From assembly GCA_963773085.1 (NCBI GenBank), contig CAVYZS010000004.1, positions 1 through 64,000 on the forward strand: DNA of 64,000 nt. Reading direction: 5' to 3'. Of the stretch, positions 44,430-55,819 are shown piece after piece; within the stretch, counting starts at the first letter, position 1, and every line of letters begins with the position of its first letter. Origin of the DNA: JAENVT01 sp963773085. GTDB lineage: Bacteria > Actinomycetota > Acidimicrobiia > Acidimicrobiales > Ilumatobacteraceae. Under the pieces are notes generated by a model, which was not told the DNA's origin, made no database searches, and saw only the letters and a list, made by a program, of their open reading frames with translations. A program made the position numbers and the translations under genes.

Positions 44430-45026
44430 GGTCACTACTTCGACGAGGAACCGGGCACGGCCTCCATGCCACGCAACGTCGAACTGTGGCTTCCCGACAT
44501 GTCGTTGACCCTCGCCACCGACCGCGGCGTGTTCGGTTACGCGCAGATCGACACGGGCAGCAAGCTCCTGCTGCTGAAGGCACCCGCTCCCCCGGATGAC
44601 GGCAACCTTCTGGATCTCGGCTGCGGGGTAGGGACGCTCGCCATCCCGATGGCGCGGCGCGCATCGCCGGCCACGGTATGGGCCGTCGATGTCAACGGCC
44701 GGGCCCGCGACCTGTGCCAGACCAACGCGACGACGAACGGCGTCGACAACGTCCGCGTCACAGCGCCCGACGAGGTACCCGCCGAGATCATGTTCACGTG
44801 CATCTGGAGCAACCCTCCGATCCGGATCGGCAAACCGGCACTCCATGACCTGTTGAGCACCTGGCTGGCACGTCTCGTTCCGAGTGGGTACGCCGTCATG
44901 GTCGTGCACAAGCATCTCGGCGCTGATTCTCTGCAACGATGGCTCGTTGAGCATGGCCATCCGACGGAGCGACTCGCCTCGTCGAGCGGCTATCGAGTGC
45001 TGCGCACATCGCCGAGCGATGGCTAG
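44427..45026 (+). CDS. RsmC-like class I methyltransferase
   Basis: 199 aa, matching the MTS (small methyltransferase) family: N-terminal SLTLATDRGVFGYAQIDTGSKLLL, motif I LLDLGCGVGTLAIPMAR, and the N-P-P target-amine motif in IWSNPPIRIGK near residue 130. RsmC and RlmG relatives methylate guanine N2 in rRNA; N-P-P suggests N-methylation of RNA here. It converges with priA, the two stops sharing the palindrome CTAG at 45023-45026. Confidence 0.87.
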   Translation: MGHYFDEEPGTASMPRNVELWLPDMSLTLATDRGVFGYAQIDTGSKLLLLKAPAPPDDGNLLDLGCGVGTLAIPMARRASPATVWAVDVNGRARDLCQTNATTNGVDNVRVTAPDEVPAEIMFTCIWSNPPIRIGKPALHDLLSTWLARLVPSGYAVMVVHKHLGADSLQRWLVEHGHPTERLASSSGYRVLRTSPSDG

Positions 45027-46732
45027 CGCGCTGGGTCGACCTCGATTCTCAGGCGCGCCGACTTCGGTCGTGGGGTCGCCTCGAACGCCCGTCCGAGTTG
45101 CTCCCACGTCGCGGCGCGCAACAACACGACGTCTCCATCGGCTGACGCCTCCAGCCCTGTCGCCGCGGCGAACTCGGCAGCGCCGGCACCGGAGACTGCC
45201 GCCAGCGCGGCAAATGGAGGTAGGCCGAGCAGTTCGCGCCTGCCCAACTCGACCTTCGCTGCTCGAGCGGGATCGGCGTGCAGAACCGCCTGCAACACCT
45301 CGTGGCGGGGCAGAAACGTCTGCACGAGCAGGCGGCCCCCTCCCCGACGGCTGCCGACGAGCCTCGCCGCTCGGGCCAGCAGCGCCATCGCCTGCTCACC
45401 CGCCCGATATCGAGGTGCGAGTAGCTCTGCATCGAGATCCAGGAAAGCCACGACGTTGGCCGTCGCGGCACGGTGCAGCACGGCTTCCGTCCCGATCAGC
45501 ACGTCACAATCTGGCAACGAGTCACTCTCGCCGGTGACCATGCCGACCGGCCGGCCGGCTGCGGCCTCGATCTCCTCACGAAGTCGACCCACGCCGGGGC
45601 GGATCAACGACAGCGCTCCCGATCCGCAGTTCTGACACACGACTGGACGGATCGTGCCGCAGCGACGACACACCAACGATCCGGAGTCGTCTTGGACGAC
45701 TGCCGCCTGGCATCGCTCGCAACGCTGCAACGACTTGCAGGTACGGCAGGCCAGCAGTCGTGCTCGGCCCTTGGTGTTGTGCACGCAGACGACCCGTTGT
45801 TCGTGGTTGCGGAGGTGTTGGATCAACGGTGAGGTCAACAGCGACCTTCGCCACGGCTCTTCGCGGGTTCGGTCGACGAGCTCCAGGATCGGCCAGCCGT
45901 CACGTTCGTCGGCGACCGATGGCCGCCGTACCGAGTCCGCCGCCCAGTGCAACGCAGTGGCCGATGGGCACGGCGACACGAGCACGACCGGTACTCCGGC
46001 GCGCCGCGCTCGTTCGATCGCGACATCACGGGCGTGCCACGTTGGCGTGCGCTCCTCCTGCAACGCTTCGTCGTGCTCGTCGAGCACCACGATCGAACAC
46101 ATCCCGGCACATGGCGACCACACCGCGCTGCGGCTTCCGATCACGACGTCGACGCCACCGGCGGCGCGAGCCCACTGCTCGGAGTGCAGGGCAGTCGAGT
46201 ACCCCAACAGCCGAAGCCCGGCCGCCAGGCGACGGGCCTCATCGACGGATGGATGGATCACCAACGTCGGTCCGTGACGCAGCATCTCGACGATCGCAGC
46301 GGCCTGGTCGTTGGTCGGTGGCAGGCGAACCAGGCGCGGAGCAGTGGCAGGGCCGGCGGGAACGTCCAGACGGGTCAGCGACGCCGGCAGCGAGGCGACC
46401 ATCGCCGGCGGACTGGCCGCAACGAGCAGCGGCCGCAGCCGGCTTGCCGCCCAACGCCGAGCGGTCCACCTGGCCAAGTCGATGATCTCAGCGGACGGGC
46501 CGACGCCCGACCACTTGGCCAGTGGGATGAGCCGACCGGGGTCGATCGAACCATCGGGGGGGCCGAGCGACACGACCCAGCCGCCGACGCGGCGACCATG
46601 TAACGGAGCCCGAACCATCGAGCCGACAGCCACGCGGGAGCGCATCGGTTCGGGGACGAGGTAGTCGAACTGCTTGTCGAGCCCGGTGACGTCGGGTACG
46701 ACGCGGGCGACCAGCAACGACGACGGGTCCAT
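45023..46732 (-). CDS. priA: PriA-like primosomal protein, helicase motifs degenerate
   Basis: 569 aa versus about 730 in E. coli. The N-terminal 3'-DNA-binding domain (VVPDVTGLDKQFDYLVPE) and the zinc cysteines (CRTCKSLQRCERC, CRRC, CQNC) are kept. The Walker A position reads HGPTLVIHPSVDEA with no GKT, and Walker B reads VVLDEHDEA. ATPase activity is therefore unlikely. The same decay is common in actinobacterial PriA, which may act as a structural replication-restart factor (family knowledge). It follows metK by 20 nt. Confidence 0.92.
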   Translation of the reverse strand: MDPSSLLVARVVPDVTGLDKQFDYLVPEPMRSRVAVGSMVRAPLHGRRVGGWVVSLGPPDGSIDPGRLIPLAKWSGVGPSAEIIDLARWTARRWAASRLRPLLVAASPPAMVASLPASLTRLDVPAGPATAPRLVRLPPTNDQAAAIVEMLRHGPTLVIHPSVDEARRLAAGLRLLGYSTALHSEQWARAAGGVDVVIGSRSAVWSPCAGMCSIVVLDEHDEALQEERTPTWHARDVAIERARRAGVPVVLVSPCPSATALHWAADSVRRPSVADERDGWPILELVDRTREEPWRRSLLTSPLIQHLRNHEQRVVCVHNTKGRARLLACRTCKSLQRCERCQAAVVQDDSGSLVCRRCGTIRPVVCQNCGSGALSLIRPGVGRLREEIEAAAGRPVGMVTGESDSLPDCDVLIGTEAVLHRAATANVVAFLDLDAELLAPRYRAGEQAMALLARAARLVGSRRGGGRLLVQTFLPRHEVLQAVLHADPARAAKVELGRRELLGLPPFAALAAVSGAGAAEFAAATGLEASADGDVVLLRAATWEQLGRAFEATPRPKSARLRIEVDPAR

Positions 46733-46752
46733 TGCCCGGCGACGCTAGAGGA

Positions 46753-47945
<1,193 letters not shown>

Positions 47946-47949
<4 letters not shown>

Positions 47950-49190
47950 TGAGCTGCTCCTGAATCGATAGGTGTTGGAGATCGGGTCGGGTCGGTACTA
48001 CTTACACCAGATCGGAGTTCGGCGACACATCGCAGTATCGCCCTGGCAACCGAACGCTTGTCCGTGAGGGCGACAGTGTTGACCAGACCACCGGCGCGCA
48101 GCAGGGTCACGGCGTTGGTGTCGTGCTGGAAGCCGACATGAGGGGCGCCGACGTCGTTGGCGACGACGAGGTCGAGGTTCTTACGGCGCAGCTTCACTTC
48201 GGCGTTGGCGACCACGTCAGTTGTCTCGGCGGCGAAGCCCACCAGGATCTGCCCCGGTCGCTTGTGTGCACCCAGTGCACCGAGGATGTCGGGGGTGGGC
48301 TCGAGCACGATCTCCGGCACCCCAGCGTCCTTCTTGATCTTGCCCGGCTCGGCAACCTTCGGACGGAAGTCGGCCACCGCCGCCGCCATGATCACCACAT
48401 CGGCCGTTGCTGCGAGCTGCTCGACCGCAACCTGCATCTGGGCAGCAGTTTCGACCGCACGCAGCTCGGCGCCCGGCGGGGTGGGCAGTTGAACCGTCGA
48501 GACGAGTGTCACCGTGGCGCCGAGCGCAAGCGCCTCGGCAGCGACCGCGTAGCCCTGCTTGCCACTGCTGCGATTGGCGATCACTCGTACTGCGTCGATC
48601 GGTTCGCGCGTCCCGCCGGCGGTCACGACGACATGCACACCGCTGAGCGAGCCTCCGCCGAGCACGCGTTCTGCCTCGGCGAGGATCCGTTCGGGCGTCG
48701 CCAGGCGACCCTTACCCGAGTCGCCGCCGGCCAATCGGCCCTCGTCGGGCTCGACGATGTGGACTCCCCGACGGCGCAGCGTGGCGATGTTGTCGGCGAC
48801 GGCTGGGTGCTCCCACATCTCGGTGTGCATTGCCGGGCAGATGATCACCGGCGCCCGAGTGGCCAGCAAGACGTTGGTCAACAAGTCGGTGGAGAGCCCG
48901 GCCGCGTACGACCCGATCAGGCGCGCCGTGGCGGGCGCCACGATCACGAGGTCTGCCGATTGACCGAGCGCGGTGTGCGGGATCGGGGTCGCTTCGTCCC
49001 ACAAGCTCGACTGCACCGGTTCGCTGGCCAGCGCCGACAAGGTGGTGACACCGAGGAAGTGCTCGGCACCTTTGGTCATGACCGGGACGACATGGGCGCC
49101 GGCGTCAACCAGCCGGCGGCAGATTTCGACAGCCTTGTACGCGGCGATCCCCCCGGTGACACCGAGGACGACGCGCTTGCCGGCGAGCAT
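47946..49190 (-). CDS. coaBC: Bifunctional phosphopantothenoylcysteine decarboxylase/synthetase
   Basis: 414-aa CoA-biosynthesis enzyme. The CoaC half (1-185) has GVTGGIAAYKAVE, the catalytic His in IPHTALGQSADL and PAMHTEMWEHP (usually PAMN, here His). The CoaB half has VVTAGGTREPIDAVRVIANRSSGKQG and the K-x-K-K region (EPGKIKKD). Same operon as rpoZ (21 nt apart) and metK (overlap). Confidence 0.96.
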
Positions 49191-49211
49191 GGAAGCCGTG
49201 GCGCTGAACGA

Positions 49212-49511
49212 TCAGGCGACGGTGTCGTCGCCGCTGCCGTCGGTCGCCGGCTCGACCTCGGGATCCGGGAGCTCGACACGCACGATCTTGTGGGCAGCAA
49301 TCTCCTCGAACCCGATGCTCAACGGCTTGCGAGCGATGGAACTGACCTGGGGCGGGACCATGTGACCAAGCCCGTCTCCGAGCTGGTTGAAGTACGAGTT
49401 GATCTGGCGGGCCCGGCGAGCGGCGAGGGTGACCAAGCTGAACTTGGAGTCGACCGTATCGAGCAGTTCCTCGATAGGTGGGTTCATCATCGTGTCGTGG
49501 GCGCGAGCCAT
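49212..49511 (-). CDS. rpoZ: RNA polymerase omega subunit
   Basis: 99-aa RpoZ that helps fold and hold the beta' subunit. Core: MMNPPIEELLDTVDSKFSLVTLAARRARQIN, then SIARKPLSIGFEEIAAHKIV. An acidic tail follows (EPATDGSGDDTVA). AGGAGG lies about 7 nt before the ATG. Conserved gene order gmk-rpoZ-coaBC. Confidence 0.97.
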   Translation of the reverse strand: MARAHDTMMNPPIEELLDTVDSKFSLVTLAARRARQINSYFNQLGDGLGHMVPPQVSSIARKPLSIGFEEIAAHKIVRVELPDPEVEPATDGSGDDTVA

Positions 49512-49568
49512 AATTCAGCCTCCTGAAGCGGTTGGCCAGTGTACAGCGCCGAGGCCGAAACCCGGCGA

Positions 49569-50138
49569 CTAGCAGGAGTGGCGATGTCGAGCGATGATCG
49601 TCAGCATCTCATCGACCGTGCGTTCCAGATTGTCGTTGACGACCACGTGATCGGCCAGGGCCAGGCCAACCGGTTCCTCGTCGAGCGCCTTGCGAAGTCG
49701 TTGGTCGATCGTGTCCTCAGGGTCGCCGCGACCACGGAGTCGGCGCTGCTGTTCGTCGCGTGAAGGCGGCAGGACGAAGATCAGCACAGCGTCGCCGCGC
49801 AGCCGCTTCACCTGGCTGGCCCCGTCGACCTCGATTTCCAGCACCACATCACGGCTGTCGAGGACTTCTGGCATGGGCGTGCCGTAGTAGTTGTCGAGGA
49901 ACTTCGTCCACTCCAGGAAGCCGCCTTGAGTGATCCGTTCCTCGAAACTGGCGAGGTCGGTGAAGACGTACGCCGTGTCTGCTTCGCCAGGACGCTGCCG
50001 GCGGGTCGTCCACGACCTGCTCAGCCACAAGTTGGGATCGCGCTCTACGAGTGCGTTGACGATCGTTCCCTTGCCTACCCCACCGGGGCCGGAGATGACG
50101 ATGATGAGTGGGTCGGCGGTGCCGTCGCTGGCCGCCAT
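49569..50138 (-). CDS. gmk: Guanylate kinase
   Basis: 189-aa GMP kinase. P-loop VISGPGGVGKGTIVNAL, the SRSWTTRRQRPGE GMP-binding segment and YGTP are typical. ATG at 50138 gives the conserved N-terminus 4 nt after the mihF stop; the longer frame overlaps mihF and is rejected. Confidence 0.97.
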   Translation of the reverse strand: MAASDGTADPLIIVISGPGGVGKGTIVNALVERDPNLWLSRSWTTRRQRPGEADTAYVFTDLASFEERITQGGFLEWTKFLDNYYGTPMPEVLDSRDVVLEIEVDGASQVKRLRGDAVLIFVLPPSRDEQQRRLRGRGDPEDTIDQRLRKALDEEPVGLALADHVVVNDNLERTVDEMLTIIARHRHSC

Positions 50139-50142
50139 GGCC

Positions 50143-50454
50143 TCACTTGCCGAGTTGATCGAGCAATGCCTGCTTCTGTACAGCGCCAAGGCCCTGCACG
50201 CGGCGGTTGTCGGCGATGCCGATGTCTTCCATGATCTTGCGAGCCTTGACCTTGCCGACGCCCGGCAGCGACTCGAGCAGCGAAACTACCTTGAGCTTGC
50301 CGACGGTCACGCTGGTCGAAGCGAGTGCCTCGTTGATCGAAACAGAACCGTTCTTCAGTTGGTTCTTCAGTTCAGCGCGAGCCGCGCGGGCCTCGGCGGC
50401 CTTGGCCAGAGCTGCCGTGCGTTGTTCGGGCGTGAGTTGAGGAGGTGTTGCCAT
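50143..50454 (-). CDS. mihF: Integration host factor, actinobacterial type (mIHF)
   Basis: 103-aa nucleoid-associated DNA-bending protein unrelated to IHF-alpha/beta. The basic N-terminal helix (EARAARAELKNQLKNGSVSINEAL) and the helix-two-turns-helix VVSLLESLPGVGKVKARKIMEDIGIADNRRVQGLG are diagnostic. A TAGGGT box lies 7 nt before the ATG at 50454, inside the 45-nt gap after pyrD, so it probably has its own promoter. Confidence 0.97.
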   Translation of the reverse strand: MATPPQLTPEQRTAALAKAAEARAARAELKNQLKNGSVSINEALASTSVTVGKLKVVSLLESLPGVGKVKARKIMEDIGIADNRRVQGLGAVQKQALLDQLGK

Positions 50455-50467
50455 AACGAAAACCCTA
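50452..50467 (-). promoter_or_regulatory. mihF TANNNT box
   Basis: TAGGGT at 50462-50467 (minus strand) lies 7 nt before the ATG at 50454. Confidence 0.5.
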
Positions 50468-50499
50468 GTCCTGAGCTCGCATCCATTCGCGGCATTCGC

Positions 50500-51423
50500 T
50501 CAATGAGCGCCTCCGATCAGTTCCGTGACGGACTCGACCCCGTGCCCGCTACACCATGAACGCACCCCTTCGAGCACCTTCCACGGGGTCCGTGGATCGA
50601 CGAAGTTGGCGGTTCCGATCTGCACGGCGCTTGCACCGGCGAGGATCATTTCCATCGCATCCCAGGCCGTACCGATCCCTCCCACTCCGATGATCGGCAA
50701 GTCCGGATGAGCGGCGTGAACGTCGAAAACCGTACGAACAGCGACGGGGTGAATCGGGTGACCGCTGTAGCCGCCTCCCCCGGCGCCCAGCACGGGACGC
50801 CGCGTGTCGGGATCGATCACCATCCCCAGCAAGGTGTTGATCAACGTCACGGCCTCGGCGCCCGCCTGGCGAACCGACTCGGCAACCTCGATCACCCGGT
50901 CCGTGTTGGCGCTCAGCTTCGCCCAACGCGGCCGGCCGCACACCGCCGTCTCACGGATGACCTCGGCGGACAGGTCGGGGTCGTGGGCGAAGATCCCGCG
51001 ACGTCCCTCCAGGTTGGGACAGGAGAGGTTGACCTCGACCGCAACCACGCTCGGCGATGCCGTGCTGAGCATTTCTGCGGCCAGTCGGTAATCGCCGACC
51101 GAACGTCCCCAGATGCTGGCGACGACTCGCGCTCCCGTGGCCACGAGCGCCGGGAGCTCGTCGGCCAGCCAGGCCTTCACTCCAGGCCCCTGCAGGCCGA
51201 CGGCGTTGATCATGCCGACGCCTGCCGGGTGCAGCCGTGGCGCGACGTTGCCCTTCCATTCGTAGGCGGCCAACGACTTGACGACGTGCGCGCCGAGGTC
51301 GGCGAGATCGAAGAACGACTGGAACTCCGCCCCGTGGCCGGCGGTGCCCGAAGCCGTCATCACCGGATTCGGCAGTCCCACCGATCCCACACGAGTACGC
51401 AGGTCGGTCGGATCAGTACTCAC
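50500..51423 (-). CDS. pyrD: Dihydroorotate dehydrogenase, class 1 type
   Basis: 307-aa FMN enzyme of pyrimidine synthesis. The catalytic base sits in VEVNLSCPNLEGR: Cys, as in soluble class 1 enzymes, not the Ser of membrane class 2. IIGVGGIGTAWDAMEMILAGASAVQIGTA forms the phosphate site. A class 1B enzyme would need the PyrK electron-transfer subunit, which is not in this window. GTG 51423 overlaps the carB stop as GTGA. It occupies the place usually held by pyrF between carB and mihF. Confidence 0.95.
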   Translation of the reverse strand: MSTDPTDLRTRVGSVGLPNPVMTASGTAGHGAEFQSFFDLADLGAHVVKSLAAYEWKGNVAPRLHPAGVGMINAVGLQGPGVKAWLADELPALVATGARVVASIWGRSVGDYRLAAEMLSTASPSVVAVEVNLSCPNLEGRRGIFAHDPDLSAEVIRETAVCGRPRWAKLSANTDRVIEVAESVRQAGAEAVTLINTLLGMVIDPDTRRPVLGAGGGGYSGHPIHPVAVRTVFDVHAAHPDLPIIGVGGIGTAWDAMEMILAGASAVQIGTANFVDPRTPWKVLEGVRSWCSGHGVESVTELIGGAH

Positions 51424-54400
51424 CCGTGATACTCCTGGAGCGAACACACGGAGAGGTCGCGGCCGACGTTCTCGGCCATGCCCTGCACGGCGGCGAGGGC
51501 CGCCTCGACGGTGGTGACCGAGCTGACCTGGTGGGTGATGGCCGCCTTGCGGATCTGTTCACCGTCGCTGCGCGCACCACCACCTTGACCCTGCGGCGTG
51601 TTGACGACGAAGGCGATGTCGCCGCCGGCAATGAGGTTGACCGCGTTGATCCCGTGGCCGTCGGAGATCTTGCCGACCACCTGGTCGACGTCGACGCCGA
51701 AGCTGGCCGAGATAGTCGGCAGTGCCCGTGGTCGCGGCGATTCCGAGACCCAGGTCGCGCAGCCGGCGGGCGACCACGATCCCGGCAGGCTTGTCACCGT
51801 CGGCGAGCGACAGGAACACCGTCCCCTCGGTCGGGAGCACCGTGCCGGCAGCCAGCTCGGCCTTGAAGAACGCCAGGCCGAACGTGGTGTCGATGCCCAT
51901 CACCTCGCCGGTCGAACGCATCTCCGGGCCCAGCGCCGGGTCGACCTCCGGGAAACGGTTGAACGGCAGCACGGCCTCCTTGATCGCCACGTGCCCGTTC
52001 GCCGACGGCGGAAGCAGCAGACCCTCGATTCGCGAGTTCGGCAAGCGTCGCGCCGAGCATCACCCGGCTGGCCACCTTTGCCAGCGGAACACCCGTGGCC
52101 TTGGCCACGAACGGCACGGTGCGACTGGCTCGCGGGTTGGCCTCGATGACGTAGACCGTCGTGCCGAGTACGGCGTACTGCACGTTGATCAGACCACGCA
52201 CGTCGAGCGAGTTGGCGATCGAGCGTGGTGTACGACTCGATCACTTCGACGACCCACGGCGGCAGTGTTTGCGGTGGGATCGCGCACGCCGAGTCGCCGC
52301 TGTGCACGCCGGCCTCTTCGACGTGCTCCATCACTCCACCGATCAACACCTCTCCGGTGTGGTCGCGGATCGCGTCGACATCAACCTCGGTGGCGTCCTC
52401 GAGGAACCGGTCGATCAGCACTGGGCGTTCGGCCGACAGGCCTCCCTCGCGGCCGAGGGACCCGAACCCGGCCAGTTCGCCCATGGCGCGAGCCAGATGT
52501 TCAGCGTCGTGCACGATCTGCATCGCCCGGCCACCGAGCACGTAGCTCGGTCGCACGAGCACGGGAAAGCCGATTCGTTCGACGATGCCGAGGGCCTGTT
52601 CGAGATCGGCAGCGGTGCCACCAGGGGGCTGCGGAACGCGCAGCTCGTGGCACAACGCGCTCCATTTCTCGCGGTCCTCGGCTAGGTCGATGGACGTCGG
52701 TGAGGTGCCGGCGATGAGTTCATGAGGAAGGACCCCTGACAGCTTGAGCGGTGTTTGACCGCCGAGGGCAACGATCACTTTCGGGGCGACGCCACCGCTG
52801 GCCATCGTCTCGGCGGCGATCACATTGAGCACGTCCTCGCGTGTCAACGGTTCGAAGTACAGCCGGTCACTGGTGTCGTAGTCGGTACTGACCGTCTCCG
52901 GGTTGCAGTTGATCATCACCGTCTCGTATCCCGCTTCGCGCAAGGCGAACGAGGCGTGCACGCAGCAGTAGTCGAACTCGATTCCTTGGCCGATGCGGTT
53001 CGGGCCGCTACCCAGGATGACCACACGCGGGCGATCCGATGGCCTGCACTTCGTTTTCGTCCTCGTAGGTCGAGTAGTGGTACGGCGTTTCGGCGGCGAA
53101 CTCCGCCGCGCAGGTGTCGACGGTCTTGTAGGTGGGGATCACCCCGGCCCCCTCTCGGAGGTCCCGGACGATCAGCTCGTCGGAGTCCCAGAGATGCGCG
53201 AGCTGGCCGTCGCTGAAGCCCATCTGCTTGGCGCGACGCCACTGACGCGGCGTCAGCTCATCGGGTTTGGAGAGACTCAGCAGCGCACGTTGTTCGACGA
53301 TCTGCAGCATCTGGTCGAGGAACCAGGCGTCGATCATGCATGCTCGGTGGATCACTTCGATCGCCACGCCGCGCCGCAGCAGCTCGCCGGCCTGAAAGAT
53401 CCGCTCGGGAGTCGGAACCGCGACCATCGCCAGCAAGCTGGCGTCATCGACCGTCGCCAACTCCTCCTCCGCAGGATCACAGCCGAGACCAAGTCGGCCT
53501 TGCTCGAGTGAGCGCAGACCTTTTGCAGACTCTCGGCGAATGTCCGCCCGATCGCCATCACTTCGCCGACCGACTGCATCTGCGTGCCGAGAATTCCCGA
53601 TGAGCCAGGGAGCTTCTCGAATGCCCAGCGGGGGATCTTGGTGACCACGTAGTCGATGCTCGGCTCGAAGCTCGCCGGAGTTGCGCGGGTGATGTCGTTG
53701 CTGATCTCGTCGAGCGTGTAGCCGACCGCCAACTTGGCGGCGATCTTGGCGATCGGAAACCCGGTTGCCTTCGACGCCAACGCGGACGACCGTGACACGC
53801 GGGGATTCATCTCGATCACGACCTGCTCACCGGTCGCCGGGTTCACCGCGAACTGCACGTTGCTTCCCCCGGTTTCGACGCCGACGCGGCGGATGCAGGC
53901 GAACGCCGCATCGCGCATCTGTTGGTACTCGACATCGCTGAGCGTCTGTGCCGGAGCAACAGTGATCGAGTCCCCGGTGTGAACGCCCATCGGGTCGACG
54001 TTCTCGATCGAGCAGATGATCACGCAGTTGTCGGCGCGATCGCGCATCACCTCGAGTTCGTACTCCTTCCAACCGGCGATGCTCTTCTCGATCAGAATTT
54101 CGCTGATCGGGCTGGCCGCAAGCCCTTCAGTCGCACGCTGTTCGAACTCCTCGAGCGTCGAGGCGATGCCGGTCCCACGACCGCCGAGGATGTAGGCGGG
54201 CCGAATGATTACCGGCAACCCGATCCGATGGACGACTTCCATCGACTCCTCGACGCTGTGGGCGCTCCCGCTGGTGGGAACGGAGAGCCCGATCTCGATC
54301 ATGGCCTGCTTGAACTTTTCGCGATCCTCGGCCGTGGCGATCGCCTCTGCGTTGGCGCCGATCATCTCCGGTGTACCCGGCACGCCGATGATGCCCCGTT

Positions 54401-54710
54401 CGAAAAGCGCCATCGCCGTGTTGAGACCGGTTTGCCCACCGAGCGTGGGCAGTACGGCGTCCGGTTGTTCGCGCTCGATGATCTTGGCGACGACATCGGG
54501 CGTGATCGGCTCGATGTAGGTGGCGTCAGCGAAGTCCGGATCGGTCATGATCGTCGCCGGATTGGAGTTGACGAGCACGACCCGGTAGCCCTCTTCTCGT
54601 AACACCCGGCACGCCTGCGTGCCCGAGTAGTCGAACTCGCACGCCTGGCCGATCACGATCGGACCCGAGCCGATGATCAGGATCGAGTGGATGTCGGTTC
54701 GCTTCGGCAT
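51420..54710 (-). CDS. carB: Carbamoyl-phosphate synthase large subunit (five frameshifts in this sequence)
   Basis: About 1,095 aa after correction, normal length. MPKRTDIHSILIIGSGPIVIGQACEFDYSG starts the first ATP-grasp half; VVILGSGPNRIGQGIEFDY starts the second; the C-terminal MGS-like allosteric domain (GISDGHGINAVNLIAGG region) closes it. Frame breaks near 53519 (one base missing), 53041, 52229, 52040 and 51710 (one base extra each). Sequence on both sides of each break reads as conserved CarB, so I infer assembly errors. ATG 54710 overlaps the carA stop by 1 nt; the 3' end overlaps pyrD. Confidence 0.93.
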
Positions 54711-55807
54711 CAGACCCCTGCGTCCATCAACTCGGCGAACATCTCGAACAGGTATCTGGAATCGTGCGGTCCAGGGCCGGCCTCGGGGTGGTACTGCACG
54801 CTGAATGCCGGAGCGCCGAGGACCCGCATGCCCTCGTTGGTCTGGTCGTTGAGGTTGAGGTGGGTCACCTCGACCTTGCCGGCGAGACTGGCCGGATCGA
54901 CACAGAAGTTGTGGTTCTGGCTGGTGATCTCGATGTGCCCGGATGATTCGTGGCGCACCGGATGGTTCCCGCCGTGATGGCCGAACGGCAGCTTGAAGGT
55001 CTCGCCGCCAAGTGCCCGGCTGAGCAGTTGATGACCCAGACAGATCCCGAAGATCGGCACCTTGCCGACCAACTCGGAAATCGTCCCCACGGCGTAGCCG
55101 ACCGTGGCCGGGTCGCCGGGACCGTTGGAGAGGAAGATCCCATCGGGCTCGCGGGCCAGTACGTCCGCCGATGTAGTCGCTGCGGGGACGACGTCGACCG
55201 TGCCGAGTCCGCAGAGATGGCGGACCATCGTCCGTTTGATTCCGAAGTCGAACGCGACGATTCGTCGGCCGGCAGCAGACCCGGCGCCTGACGCGGCTGC
55301 CGTGTACGGCGTCGCGCATGTGACCTCGGAGACCAGATCGAGACCATCGGTACCGGGTTCGGTTGCCGCTGCTTGTCGTAACGCAACCTCCCCCGCTGTC
55401 CCAAAGGCACCGGCAATGGCGCCCGTGTCGCGCAGGATGCGCGTCAGGCGGCGGGTATCGATTCCGGAGATCCCACTGATGCCGTGTTGCCGCAGCATGG
55501 CGTCGACGGAATCCTCCGCCCGGTGGTTGCTGTGCCGGCGAGCGAGCTCGCGCACGATGACGCCTCTGCAGTACGGGCGGGCGGCTTCGAGATCCGCCAG
55601 GTTCGTGCCGTAGTTGCCGATGTGCGGGTAGGTGAAGGTGATGATCTGCCCGGCATACGACGGGTCGGTGATGATCTCCTGGTAGCCGGTCATGGCGGTG
55701 TTGAACACCACTTCTCCACCGGCGACACCGTTGTGGGGTTCGGCTCCGAAGAGTTCACCCTCGAACATGCTGCCGTCGGCGAGCACCAGGAGCCCGTCCC
55801 TGGTCAT
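54710..55807 (-). CDS. carA: Carbamoyl-phosphate synthase small subunit
   Basis: 365-aa glutamine amidotransferase subunit. N-terminal CPSase_sm domain (LADGSMFEGELFGAE, FNTAMTGYQEIITDPSYAGQII) and a C-terminal class I GATase with the nucleophile in FGICLGHQLLSRALGG and its His/Glu in FSVQYHPEAGPGP. ATG 55807 has AAGGA 8 nt upstream. First gene of carAB-pyrD; the promoter carries ArgR-type sites, so carbamoyl phosphate made here is probably shared between arginine and pyrimidine routes. Confidence 0.97.
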   Translation of the reverse strand: MTRDGLLVLADGSMFEGELFGAEPHNGVAGGEVVFNTAMTGYQEIITDPSYAGQIITFTYPHIGNYGTNLADLEAARPYCRGVIVRELARRHSNHRAEDSVDAMLRQHGISGISGIDTRRLTRILRDTGAIAGAFGTAGEVALRQAAATEPGTDGLDLVSEVTCATPYTAAASGAGSAAGRRIVAFDFGIKRTMVRHLCGLGTVDVVPAATTSADVLAREPDGIFLSNGPGDPATVGYAVGTISELVGKVPIFGICLGHQLLSRALGGETFKLPFGHHGGNHPVRHESSGHIEITSQNHNFCVDPASLAGKVEVTHLNLNDQTNEGMRVLGAPAFSVQYHPEAGPGPHDSRYLFEMFAELMDAGV

Positions 55808-55819
55808 CGGCGTGGTCCT

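Noticed and set aside
48123..49526. 467-codon plus-strand ORF opposite coaBC and rpoZ
   Set aside because: Antisense of two certain genes with no motifs.
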